DNA from: Dermanyssus gallinae
Lineage: Eukaryota; Arthropoda; Arachnida; Mesostigmata; Dermanyssidae
NCBI GenBank assembly: GCA_003439945.1
Contig: QVRM01005642.1
Location: 62,001 to 126,000, forward strand
DNA: 64,000 bases
Direction: 5' to 3'
The position numbers were made by a program, and so were the translations under genes. This document shows positions 23,298 through 33,930 of this stretch, piece after piece. Every line of letters begins with the position of its first letter. The stretch's first letter is position 1. The notes beneath the pieces were generated by a model that had not been told where the DNA came from, ran no database searches, and saw only the letters and a list, made by a program, of their open reading frames with translations.

Positions 23298-23787
23298 GTG
23301 CAGCTCTTTTTCGTGCATCGTTTTTCAACACAACTTGCTGAACAGTACAAACTGAACGTACAGGCGGAGGATTGCGTGACCCCGGTGAAGCGTAAATGTA
23401 CTCAAAAACTAAGCGAGCTGGAAGAAATGGCTGGCTTGTCTAAAGCCAGATACATTCCAAAAACTACGGGACCAAGTTTTTTCGACCGATCAGACTATGA
23501 AGACATACACGGATTCGCTCGTAATGTTTGGTCGTCCAGTCTACGAAACCGATGCGTCCAAGCGCATCAAGGAAATTGAGTTTCGTAACTTACGGCAGGA
23601 TTTGAAAGGGTCAACACCGGATTTTACGCGTCGGATACGTTGCGGTGCCGAGCACTACGATATAGATGATCAGTTTATTCAGAAATACATAAAACAATTT
23701 TCCACAAGGCCAATACGTTTAGGACGACGAAAGAAATCGTTAAAGAACCACAGCCGGTCACTATACGCAGCGAACGGTTGCGCATAG
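23298..23787 (+). pseudogene. Unidentified protein-coding-like segment, split by a frameshift
   Basis: I do not recognise the family. Two overlapping + frames look more protein-like than chance. The first (23298 to about 23520) carries LAEQYKLNVQAEDCVTPVKR, then a Glu/Leu-rich KLSELEEMAGLSKARYIPKT, then PSFFDRSDYEDIH. The second (about 23500 to 23787) carries GRPVYETDASKRIKEIEFRN, then RRIRCGAEHYDIDDQFIQKY, then a very basic PIRLGRRKKSLK. A one-frame shift near 23500 would join them. It is strongly charged, with no signal peptide, membrane helix or intron signal. It could be a processed pseudogene, a mobile-element gene or an old viral insertion; the sequence alone does not decide. Confidence 0.4.
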
Positions 23788-23816
23788 TCATTAGATCCTC
23801 TGCCTGTTACGTTAAG

Positions 23817-24035
23817 ACATGTGGCGGTGTGGTCTAGGGGGAGGGCTAGTAAGCTACTGGCATGGTTGTCATCTACCGGGGTGTCGCCTGTACGATTCCT
23901 GTTTTCGATCGAATTTTCTGTGAGCGATTTGAGCCTAATTGAGAAAAGCTGCTAAAACAATACCGCTGTGAATCAGCGGTCACGCTGCCGCACGAACGAT
24001 TGGGGAAACCCCAGAGAGATCAACATGTCCGGCCT
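23817..24035 (+). mobile_element. tRNA-derived SINE, family C, copy 1
   Basis: The head reads GGCGGTGTGGTCTAGGGGG (A-box-like), then CATGGTTGTCATCTACCGGG, then GTACGATTCCTG (B-box-like). The body ends in ATTGGGGAAACCCC followed by ATCAACATGTCCGG. Copy 2 (38286-38508, minus) repeats both halves, copy 3 (8035-8118) the 3' half, and copy 4 (42021-42185) the 5' half. The tRNA origin is inferred from the boxes, which are more worn than in families A and B. Confidence 0.65.
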
Positions 24036-25039
24036 TCAGTGCACTGAGGGCACTGCACCTCACGGCGATAGTAACAGAAGAATAGTGTAAAATTTAAAAC
24101 AACTTCTTTTAAAAAGTGTTTTTTTAATTTATACAACACCAAACATAAGCAGGTCGCCGAGAAGCTAGCGGTGGTAGGGGCGATAGCAGCAACATCAATA
24201 GATTCGATGGCGTTGGTAGAAACAACCCGGTTAAAGCGTCGGATGCGGAATTTTTTAGGCAGGCAATTGCTTTCGATATCGCCGCACAAGGCAAATTACT
24301 GCAAAGCTGCTGTAAGCAAGCAGTCTGCAACAACGGCGGTAAGGTGTGCGGTGCAGAAAATTTACCGGAAGCGTAACGCAGCTCGCGGTAACAAACCCAG
24401 CAACGGCAGCTACGACCCGTACATGATGGAGTACGTGTCACATACTCAGTGCCAAAGTGACGATACAGTAAATGTCTACTGTAGCGTAGAGTAGTTTTAT
24501 TATTGGGTCGCTGAGACGTGTTGTGATGAGAGTCGACTTCGGATGCGGATCATCCATTAAATTCTACTAATCGTTACTAATGGCCGAACACGAGTGCCAC
24601 ACTCTTTTGTTAAAGTTATAGAAATGCTAAACAACCGATATAAGTTGCCACCTCTTTACAAGATAGACGACCCTAATTTCCTATGTTCTTAGGTAGAGAT
24701 TGAATGGAAGCTCTAGAGCCCGCTCAAATCCCTGGGGGATGCACGTAGCAACTGATAAGGCAATAAAAGTGCTGTTTGAACTTACGGAGGGAGGAACATT
24801 ACCATCACCATATCTGACAGCACAGTTTAAGTAAGTCGCATTCGATGGGTTTCACAGCCCAACGACGACGGAGTGCGCAGCCTATGTGGATCTCAAAGTC
24901 GGCCTGAATTATAGTTAGTATAATAATGTAAAAGATACCAGCAATTCAATGTATCTTACTCAGTCTCGAGCAAGTCGGTTTTTAAGTGCATTTTTGTCAA
25001 AGGTTTCGCGAATGCATAATGTACATACGTAACCAACCA

Positions 25040-25150
25040 CCCAGCGGTAACCAGTGTAGAACTCACAAGCCCACTAAATCCGGATTCCTCCCCCCGAGGC
25101 TCGGAATTGGTTTTGCGCTACCTCAAAGCCGTCAAAGGAGGAGTCTCGCT
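25040..25150 (-). repeat. Short interspersed repeat, family E, copy 2
   Basis: On the minus strand it reads GGGGGGAGGAATCCGGATTT, then AGTGGGCTTGTGAGTTCTACA, aligning with the copy at 10868-10985. The B-box-like segment is more decayed here. Confidence 0.45.
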
Positions 25151-27949
25151 ACTAGTCATTAGATCTCGTACCTGTTACGTTTCGTCCATGGGGGCGCGTC
25201 GACAACCTAGAGAGGATCCTGCCGATGAACTTCAATCATAAACTCCCCCTCCTCTCGACCGCCCTCCCGTGGGCGTTTCCTGGGCCCATCCTGCCCCTTT
25301 TGCTTTTTCGATGTCTGTATTAGTGTCATTACGGAGCCAAAATATGTCTGACGTTTTTCATGCTTTGACCGTTTACATCATGTGGCTCACCATCTCTCCC
25401 GGTGTGACCGGCCGTTCACGGCCACGAGCGTCGAGACTCGGGCTTCAGAAAAGCACGCGTATTGGACTATCGTGTGTTCGACGTCGTCCGTCTTGCGTGA
25501 CTTGGAGAGCACCCGAGTTCTCAGTCACATTTATGTTTGAAACTACCTATGGCCGCTTGGAACCTGAGTTGAAGTCCTTATGATAACATGTTGCTTGCTG
25601 CACGTACGAATGAAGAGCAGCAGACTACACGAGCTGCTACAATGGCTTAGCGCCAATGATATTCTCGATGCCTTTTTACAGTGCGTCGAATTTTAGAGGG
25701 TAAATTTTCGTTCTTTTACCTCGACTGCAGAGAAGCTCGACAGACACGCTTTGCACGCTTCGGTTATCAACATCAGTTAGTTTCCAACAACGCTACATGT
25801 TTTCCGAGTGCGGAGTTTGAGTCTACTTTAAACAAAGAGGAATAGAGCACAGTTAATCAGGCCCGTTTCACCCCGCAACAGATGGACAAGCCACATGCCT
25901 AATCCAGACGGTTACAAAGGTTCTAAAAAAATCGGAGAACCAGAAGAGAAGCTATAGGAATTAATGTTTTTCTGTTGAGTCTCCAAAATCAACCGTTAGA
26001 GACAACGGGAATAAGCCCAGCCAAGCTCTTCTTTTAGAAGTCACCACGTGGCCGGCTAACCCAACTAAAGAAACTGGGGTTGAGTTTTCGACCTACGTCT
26101 CCCCCAAAGTCAATGCCGTTTTGTCGAGATCGGGGGGGGGGGGTCCTTGCTTCTGCGTGAACAAAAGCAAATGGATCGTAAACTACATTGAAAAGATCCT
26201 AGGTAAGTGACATGTACTCGTTCATTCGCACACAGCGAGGTATACTCAGATGCCGCGTCGACCAGATAAGGAAGACGGCTATGGGCGTCGGAGAAGATCA
26301 CGTCGATCTACGCTTTCATTTGAAGGTGAGTCAAACAGAATTCACTGCACCGAGAACTAGCGGAAGCCGAGATGGCTGCCGATTCCGAAACTGCCATTAT
26401 GATGGAGCAGTCGAGTTTGCCACTCTCTTCTAGACGCGGTCGTCTGTGGAGAGTGTGATTACAATTTCATATTCAATTCTCATCTACATGAATGTCTGAT
26501 TACCAATGCCCTATTCAACGGCTGAGGTTTTCAAGGCCTCAGCGCGGACTGTGGTGTTTACAGCACGTGATAAGAAGCAAGTAGCTACAAGCTAGTACAT
26601 CTACTATACGGTGCATTAGAATGACGTGACGCCATCTGTAGCAGATAGAGAGAGAAGTTAAAATGCACAATAACACTGACATACGTGCTCATCCACCAAG
26701 CGGTTGAGAACCTCTACCTTGAGTGTAGGCTCAGGATACCGTACTATCCCACTAGGAGGCTATACCAAATTCATCTCATATGCACACAATTCAATACACA
26801 AGCATATACAGCGTGCCGGTAATGCACATGTTTGTATTGCAAAAACCAAGTTCCGTTACGCTTAAGGGCGTTTGTGCGCACCAGCAAAAAACGGCCAGTG
26901 GGTGACACGTTGGGTCATCTTTTGTAATTTTATATTTATATTTAGCGTTGCTATCACGTTGTGTTTTTACCATATGATGCACTATGTCTGTGTGGAGGTT
27001 TCAACGCTGGAAATTTGAGCTGTAAGTATTGAATAGTGCTGCGAACTGGTTGGAGGAAATCTCATATATGTCCACAGTTTAAGTAGTCAGAGCATCGAGC
27101 AGACCAAGGCCTGGATAATCACATCTCTGCCACACGCAGCGCGGCATGAGCAGTCTCTCGTGAGACGTTGTTTGAGGCCATTCTTTGTGCACCAACAGCT
27201 CACTAGATGTTAATGTTGGATAGGTTATTGCAGATTATTGCAACCAAATATTGGATAGGTTATTGCAGAGAAAGCCTAGCATGTTCCACAACATGACGAA
27301 TCTTTTAATAATTTCTTTGCAAAGTGGAGATTTCACTATGTGCCTTTCACAAAACCAAATGTGCTTGACGACCTCACTTAGATATGTCTGCTTATTTCCT
27401 ACTAGATTTGTATGTATCTATCTATTTGCTGAGACTGTGCGTCTCGTTAGGCTGTCCCGTGTGATGCACCCCACGCACCGATAGAATGAGAGGTCTACGT
27501 ATGTAACTGTCAGAATCAATGTGTCCGACCAACAAGACCGGCATTGTTGATGTCGCACACTCCACATATGGCCACAACGGATCAACCAAACTCGGCCACA
27601 AATAGAAGTACGAGACATCATGTACCGCGACAAAGACTGCAGTTACGCCGCCGTCTTCTGTTCGAATTCAAAGCCCGAGTCTGGTGCGGAAGGTCTACGC
27701 GAATCCAACAATGCTGCTACCCGGCGATACACTGATTCGCTCATTCAATACGGTGGTGCAGCAGCTGTTGCTGCTGCTGTTGGGCAGTCCTTGTATGGTT
27801 TGTGCACGAGGTAACAGAAACATAGCGTTGGCTGGCTGGCTAGCTACATATCTACTTACCTGCCTACCTACCACCAACAATACAAAACGCGCGAGATGGC
27901 CGAGACAAGGCACCCTCGGGGGTGGTGCTAGGGGTGCCATACAGAAGCA

Positions 27950-27985
27950 GAAGCAGCAGCAGCACCAGCAGCAGCAGCAGCAGCC
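27950..27985. repeat. (CAG)n microsatellite
   Basis: AAGCAG and CAG units in tandem, reading as poly-Gln on + and poly-Cys/Leu on minus in different frames. Confidence 0.9.
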
Positions 27986-28458
27986 AGGTACGTCGGCTGA
28001 CATACCGGCCCGCAAGTCGGCTGCTTTTTAGGCTCTGGCGGTGAGACTGGGCTGTTTGCCGTGTGCCGGGTCCTACACTAGCCGCCCCCGCTTCCCCGCT
28101 CGCCATTGGGGTTGCCAAGCTACACGACGACACAGAGAAATCCTATTTGTAAACGTTCCGCCTCTGCGCAAAAGCCCAGCGACGTCTCCTTTCGTCGTTG
28201 TAGTCGTCGTCGTCGAGGAGACAACGCCGCGATAGACGACAGTCAACCGAAGGCCGAAGCAGCCCGAGCTATGAAAAGACGCCGCCCGTGCCGTCCTTTT
28301 CTGACTCTGAGCTCCTCGGAAGCTTCGGACGCGAAAGACGAGGATGATGGTATTGGAGCGCGCGAAGGTTCAATTTTTCTTCGTCTTGCCGCCTACCTAT
28401 TCGTCTCGTCGTCATAGTCCACATAGTCCGACCGCCAGTGTCGACGATGACGACAACA

Positions 28459-28502
28459 GCAACAACAACAACAACAACAATAACAACAACAACAACAACA
28501 AC
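28459..28502. repeat. (AAC)n microsatellite
   Basis: About 14 AAC units with one AAT interruption, next to GAC/CAG-rich DNA. Confidence 0.93.
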
Positions 28503-29454
28503 GATAGCAGCGACTGTGAGGACACTCGCCGCTGCTACAGTCAACCCAACCAGCCACGATCCGGCAATCCAACCAGCCGAGAGCGGCTCGTTTTTTCTTC
28601 GAAAATTTCACACACACGCCGCATGTTGATACTTCACATTCTTCGGCCTGTGGTCGTTGTCGTCCTTTTTTTATTGGCTTGCTGTCATACCTGTTCTCCA
28701 TGGAACCCGTCTCCTTGGAACGCAAGAGTGCTGATCGTAACCGTGAGCTGAATTTGGTTGTCAGTGCTGAAGTGACTGACGGCCTTGTCCGCTGTAGGTG
28801 GCATAGACGCCAACAACAGTGGACTGACTATGCGTGTTGGTAACAAGCGTGTCGTGCGATGATAATGATGTTTATTCTGATTGGACTGGCGTATACCGTT
28901 ACGGCCGTGGCGACGAATGACGACATAAAGTCTCAACGAGGTTTTCCTACGTACGCGTAATGTACGAAACAAATATATATATACTAGTTCTACCCGAATT
29001 GCCCACAATGGTAAATTGTACACAACGTCTCGTCCTACGTATGTGTGGTAACCTGGACCAAGCGTTTTCAACCAACAATACAAGCCAATAATAACTACGA
29101 GAATAACAGAAGGAACACCGATAATATCAAGAAGCAAGATAGTACCCCAACGAACGAGGAGAAAAACTATATTAAGACAAACAAGGCGAGGAAAACCACG
29201 AACAGTAACAACGTTAGCAGCAGCTAAGGCAGCACAGAAATCAGAGCATCCGCAAGGTACGACCACCGCACAAAAAAGTGCATCGGTGACAACGCAAGCA
29301 ACAAGAGCAAGAACACAGCCAGGATAATAACAGCAAAAACAACAATCAGAACAACAGCAGCAAAAATCACACAAGACGAATAACTACAATAAAACTACGA
29401 GCATCATTACTGACAGCAGCTGCAGCAACAGCAATAACAACAAGAACAAGTCTT

Positions 29455-29466
29455 CAAGATGGCGGC
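29455..29466 (+). promoter_or_regulatory. YY1/Pleiohomeotic-like site at the LINE 5' tip
   Basis: CAAGATGGCGGC, an exact match to the strong YY1 consensus (AAGATGGCGGC), starts 6 bases into the element and overlaps its first ATG (29459). Human L1 carries a YY1 site near its own 5' end, where it helps place transcription start. The site is seen; its role here is inferred. Confidence 0.6.
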
Positions 29467-30041
29467 GACCGTGCGGACGCGCTTCGTGTGTGCTCTATTA
29501 GTGAGCCACATTTTAATTCAAAATACAACTGTTAGCAAAGAGTGCGTGACAGTGTTTTACGACAACGGACTCTACGGCCTACCAAGACACTCACGGCTGA
29601 CGGATCTCCAAGATAACCTCCTCAATGGGGTGAGTTTGTTTATGCAGCCACCTCAACGCTGCTTTACAAACCACCAACTGTTAAGAACAACTGCACTATT
29701 GCTCGCACTCTTGCTCCTGTGCGGGATGTCGATGTTAATCCAGGGCCACCATGCGTAACTTGTGCAGGACAAATGCTTCATATAAAAGAGCGCACAGTTT
29801 GCGAAGGATGCAGCAAACCCGCACACAGCCACTGCACTTTCCAAATACCAGACAAAAATAAATTGTACTGTAAATCGTGCTTTTGGAGAGAGGTGTCAAT
29901 AGATGTCTCAAGAAATACAGCCTTGGTCAACCTGTGATTGTACCGCAAAATTAAAGCCCTCAAAAAACAAATTGAAGATCTTACAAAGAAGATAGTTAGC
30001 AAGAATGGCCCGACTCCCAAATCAGCTGATAACCGAACCAT
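29459..30041 (+). pseudogene. LINE N-terminal region: leader, 2A-like motif, PHD-like zinc finger, coiled coil
   Basis: The first frame (29459-29758) ends in a Leu-rich hydrophobic run (LLLALLLLCG). One base before the motif is lost, shifting the frame. The next frame then reads RDVDVNPGPP (29722-29751), a 2A-like ribosome-skipping motif of the D-x-E-x-N-P-G-P type with Asp for Glu. Immediately after come cysteines and a histidine in PHD order: CVTC, CEGC, HSHC and YCKSC. After a TGA at 29935 the frame continues with YRKIKALKKQIEDLTKKIV, a coiled coil. 2A-like motifs ahead of a finger are known in several animal LINEs. Non-functional here because of the frameshift and stops. Confidence 0.75.
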
Positions 30042-30337
30042 TTAACGGCCCATTGGTAAATAACAGCAACATCAACAATGCCAAAACACAAATCTGCCTT
30101 CAAATCGCAACGTCCCTACACCACGTCGCCTTCACTTCAACACTAGCCAACAACGCAACGTCGTAAGTGCACCCGGTAGGAAAAACACGGCACGTGACAA
30201 TTCGTGGCGCACAATTGGAAGAGGAGGACGTATTGTGCACGTAACGACAGGAACGAATAAAATGGCTCAGCTTAAAGCTGTAGAGGCACGCAATATTACC
30301 TGAACGTCCAAAAGTCAGAGCTCTTTTTGTCAGCAGA

Positions 30338-31330
30338 TTGGAGTTATCGCACTCTGCAGACGCCCTCAAGGAGTACGTCAGCCGCATTGTTGGATCCGAC
30401 ACAAGCGTGAACGTGACGAAGCTCGTCGGCATGAATCAAACATATTACAATAGCTACCACGTTCAGGTAGACGCTGATAAGTTTAATGCGCTACTGGACC
30501 CGTCAGTGTGGCCAGAGGGTATACATTTTAGACCGTACCGCGGACAGCTAAAGCCGTATAGAGTATATAATGCAGCAAACGATACGGGAGCTAGCATTGG
30601 TGCCAAGTGCTGCAGGCCAGAAGATGACAACAATAATAACAATGACGAAATGGAAACATACAAGTGACTCGACATTACTTCCGGAAATCGGAACTTGAGG
30701 ACAGTGTCATCAAAATGTCTTTTGCGGAATGTAGAGTCCCTAAATAGTCTGTACCGAACGTCAGGAGAAAGTATGTTTAGTGAATATGACATAATATTTT
30801 TAACCGAGACATTTGAAACAGATTTAACACGCACGCCTTTTATAAGTCATAAAATGTTTCATGGACTAGCGACTAAATCAGAGGGCCGGGGACGACCAAA
30901 GTGGGGCGTGTGCATAGGCGTGCGAACGAAGGAGCATGCCAAGCTTTTTCGTAGCACCGCCAGGCAGATTGTACTAGAACTTATCGATTACTATCTTATA
31001 TGTGTTTAAAGCCCACCTGAACGGACCGTCCATCAAATAGTACAGGACATAGGTAACTGCATAAAAATCTGCACAAATGTAAATAAAAATATACTTATAG
31101 GTGGTGATTTTAACTGTGATTTGACAAAAGGAGGAGCCAGGTAAGAAAGTTTTGAAGCTGCGGTCAACGAACTTGGATTAAGCATTCATAATAAATGCAA
31201 TGACCCAACATATTTTAGCTGGAACGGATACAGCGCGGTTGATATTGTTTTATCATCGATACCACAAACGGTCGAGGCTATCTTTGATCTTACCGTAATA
31301 CAATCGGCACACCGCAAGCACTGTCAAGTG
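30338..31330 (+). pseudogene. LINE linker and apurinic-type endonuclease, broken
   Basis: 30338-30667 carries WPEGIHFRPYRG, a segment usual before the endonuclease in this LINE group, and an Asp/Asn-rich tail. The endonuclease, which nicks target DNA to prime reverse transcription, starts near 30700: LLRNVESLNSLYR, then DIIFLTETF with the catalytic Glu, then GRGRPKWGVCIG. A TAA at 31007 and another at 31142 break it. The later motifs are nevertheless visible: ILIGGDFNCDL (GDFN), TYFSWNGYSAVDIVL and the terminal SAHRKH, where the usual catalytic S-D-H is altered. Confidence 0.82.
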
Positions 31331-32897
31331 GAGTTCAAATTACACCGAAGACAAGAAATGGCGACACCTAAAATCAATCGACCATCTCGCTCATTGGATG
31401 TCCATATACTGGAACAAGCACTACAAATGGCCTACGGCACAGATGATATAAACTATATTGATAAAACGATTAAGTGGTCTATCCACACGGCTGCAAAACC
31501 AAAGAACGTGAAACTGCAGAGACACAAGCCGTGGTTTGACAAGGAGTGTCGACAAATGAAGAAGGTGATCTATCTGTATAAATCCACAACGTCAACTGAA
31601 CTTCTACAACTGGCGGAATTAAAACGAATATTTAGATGTATGAAAAAAGAAAAGAAACGGCGTTACGAGGAACAACAACGCATTAGGCTAATTTCGGAAA
31701 GCGTGCGGAAACCATGACTACTTCTTCCAAGGAGACCATTACCTTCAAACCCGTTGATAAATGACGAAGAGTGGGTAGCCCACTTTACAAATCTATTAAC
31801 GAGAGACGTCATATTGCCAGATCAGGATGTTTTAGAAGAAATTGTTGATTTTACTGAGGACGAAATCATAACCGCAATTATATCGAAGCAAAACGGGAAA
31901 TCAGCAGGACCCGATCGTATTCTTAATGAACACTTGAAGTCTAATATTGACGCTTTATGCCCTATTGTGACAAAACTATACAATTAATGTGTTCGACAAG
32001 GCAAAATTCCCGATGATTGGCGGAAAAGCTATCTACAGCCTATATTTAAGCGAAAGGGAGATGCAACTGACCCAAAGAACTACAGGGGCATAGCACTTAC
32101 AAGCGTCCTTTACAAGATATTAACGTCGCTCATCGTTAATCGATTGTACCCGTGCGTAGAAGACAAAATTCCAGCAGAACAATACGGTTTTTTAAAGAGG
32201 CGATCGACGTCAGATGCAGTTGAGTGTGTTTTAAACTATGTATCACAACGCCTTTCTAACAAGAAAATGACATACGCTGCGTTTATAGATTTTCAAACTG
32301 CTTTCGATTGCCTGCCAAGGGACCGTTTATTAGACACTGCTTCGCAAACGTTTTAACATAACAGGCCCCCTTTTTAATCTCGTTCATAATATATTAGCGC
32401 ACAATATAATTTGGGTGAAAAACGGCGACCACTATGTACAAACACCCGTAACACAAACCATCGGGGTAGCCCAGGGAGACTCAGCTAGCCCATTTATTTT
32501 TATTTTGTACGTGACTGGACTTGCGGACTTACTGCGTAATCTTAAAGCTCATTTTGCATTTTATGCTGACGACCTAGTCATTTTAGCAAAATCTCGTAAC
32601 CATCTACAGTTTTACCTCAACGAAACTGCGAAGTGGTGCGAAGAAAACAAGCTCAAGATTAACGCGGAAAAGTCACAGGTCTTACGCTTTAGCAGAGGAG
32701 GGTCATACGCGGCCAGGGATCATGATCTATCAGTATATGGACAACCACTCAAATTACTTAGCCACTTCTCGTATCTAGGCATCACACTAATCTCCGGGCT
32801 CTCTTTTAGCAGACACATCGAGGAGATACAAGCAAAAGCTACGTCTGCAATGTTTTTGCTAGGCAATATGTACGATGTGGACGTAAAACAGCTATAA
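31331..32897 (+). pseudogene. LINE reverse transcriptase, broken
   Basis: Copies the element's RNA into DNA at the nicked target. Visible in order: the linker HKPWFDKECRQMKK (31331-31717, ending in a stop); finger motif IISKQNGKSAGPDRI (to a TAA at 31985); NYRGIALTSVLYKILTSLIV and EQYGFLKRRSTSDAV; palm motif A AAFIDFQTAFDCLPRDRL (frame lost near 32350); IGVAQGDSASPFIF; the catalytic box AFYADDLVILAKS with YADD at 32562-32573; then WCEENKLKINAEKSQVL and HFSYLGITL in the thumb. All catalytic Asp residues remain, but four or more breaks separate the pieces. Confidence 0.9.
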
Positions 32898-32989
32898 ATT
32901 GCTTTAAAGTCAAAGTACTCCCTGTAGCAACATACTGCCTTTCCACAATTGCACCATACCTGACCCTCAGCCATTAAAAAAGTCTAGAC

Positions 32990-33430
32990 AAGCTAAAGGC
33001 CAGATATGTTAAGCGTGTTTTGCGGCTTTCAAAGTGCGCGTCGGCAACACTTGCCTTAGAGATGTGCGGAGAGCGAACACTTATGAAAGACCTAGCACTT
33101 AGTAACACACCATTTACACCGCATATTCTAGACTCATACCGAGCCTACAGAGAAAACAGAAATTTAAAATTTGTAGCTGAGAATTATACTGATGGCCCGG
33201 CCTTTTCTTCACGTAGATGGAAAGGAGCCATGCAAAGAAACCGCTTGCTAATCTGCCGAATAACCTGGCACGGGCACCGCTATTACATATGCATGAAGCC
33301 AAGCTGTTTTAATATTGAAGAATGTGTTTGTAGCTTTTGCGGAGAGTTTGATATTGGACGCTATCATATACTTGTGTGCCCAGAAATTTGCGGAACGTCC
33401 TTATCATCCAAAGTTAAATTTATATTGTAA
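32990..33430 (+). pseudogene. LINE C-terminal domain with zinc knuckle, broken
   Basis: Follows a stop at 32895. Includes KARYVKRVLRLSKCASATLA, a helical region, and ends with a C-x2-C ... H-x4-C knuckle (CVCSFCGEFDIGRYHILVC), the usual tail of this LINE group, thought to help bind RNA or DNA. Stop at 33428. The 3' untranslated stretch to 33515 carries no other feature. Confidence 0.8.
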
Positions 33431-33569
33431 GACCAAAAAGTCACATTGTGACACCTTGTAAAATTGAATCAACCGTCTACCAATTTTGTGGTGAAATAAA
33501 TGCTGAATTGAGTTGAACAAGAACAATTCCAGCAACAACAAAAACAGCATTAACAGCGACAGAAGAATA

Positions 33570-33930
33570 TCCACACTGTGCGTACAAATGATGCACTTAT
33601 TCAAAAGTAATCACCAGACGCCTGAGCACAACTACCCCACTGTTTTTCCAGCCGACGGATTCCCTTTTCCCAGAATTCCTGCGGCTGTGACACAAGCTAA
33701 ACCTCCACTGTGTGTTCAGTTTGTCGTCCGAGTTGAAACGACTCTCTTTGAGTTGTTTTTAGCGGACCAAACTGATGGAAGTCGCATGTCTGCATGCTTG
33801 GGCTGTAGGGCGGATGCTCACGCTGCTCCCACTTGAATTCACCAGCCAGTACACTTCGTTTGACCCTGGAGATGTACGGACGCGCAATATTATGAAAACG
33901 AGCGCCCAACTTTCTCACTGACTTGTCGGA
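33570..33930 (-). pseudogene. Mariner transposase 3' fragment and element end
   Basis: The minus-strand frame reads FKWEQREHPPYSPSMQTCDFHQFGPLK, a run split here as FKWEQ, HPPYSP, CDFH and FGPLK. This is the block around the third catalytic Asp of mariner transposases (usual text HPPYSPDLAPxDFHLF), but the Asp in SPDL is lost. The right end (CACAGTGTGG on minus, near 33575) matches the end of the mariner remnant at 48330-49055, so the two are the same family. It abuts the LINE's 3' flank. Confidence 0.8.

Larger units (their letters stand above)
24036..29449. other. Intronic stretch: trinucleotide-rich sequence, SINE-E copy, otherwise unassigned
   Basis: 24171-24494 is open on both strands and includes a cysteine-bearing tail near 24440-24490, but no family is recognisable. 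25040-25150 is a SINE-E copy. 26236-26325 is a weak candidate exon (AG acceptor, AAG|GTGAGT donor). 27.5-29.45 kb is rich in CAG/CAA/GTC trinucleotides, producing many long but low-complexity frames on both strands (for example 28685-29374 minus, Cys/Val-rich), which I regard as artefacts. The LINE at 29450 inserted into this CAA/CAG-rich tract. Confidence 0.5.
29439..33526 (+). mobile_element. Near full-length LINE (non-LTR retrotransposon) with 11-bp target duplication, inactive
   Basis: The element 29450-33515 (about 4.07 kb) lies between two exact copies of AACAAGAACAA (29439-29449 and 33516-33526); CAA/CAG-rich DNA continues on both sides, so the break in the target is plain. Order inside: YY1/Pho-like motif at the 5' tip, leader, 2A-like motif and PHD-like finger, coiled coil, apurinic-type endonuclease, reverse transcriptase with YADD, C-terminal zinc knuckle, and a tail of GAAATAAATGCTGAATTGAG. 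This layout fits the CR1/L2/Jockey group; I cannot fix the clade. At least seven stops or frameshifts make it dead. It lies in the receptor's orientation inside the giant intron. Confidence 0.9.

Noticed and set aside
24171..24494. Open frames on both strands with several cysteines
   Set aside because: No recognisable family, no clear exon borders, and both strands are equally open, suggesting composition rather than coding.
28685..29374. 229-codon minus-strand frame rich in Cys, Val and Leu
   Set aside because: It is the reverse of CAA/ACA-rich DNA; low complexity and truncated by the LINE insertion point.
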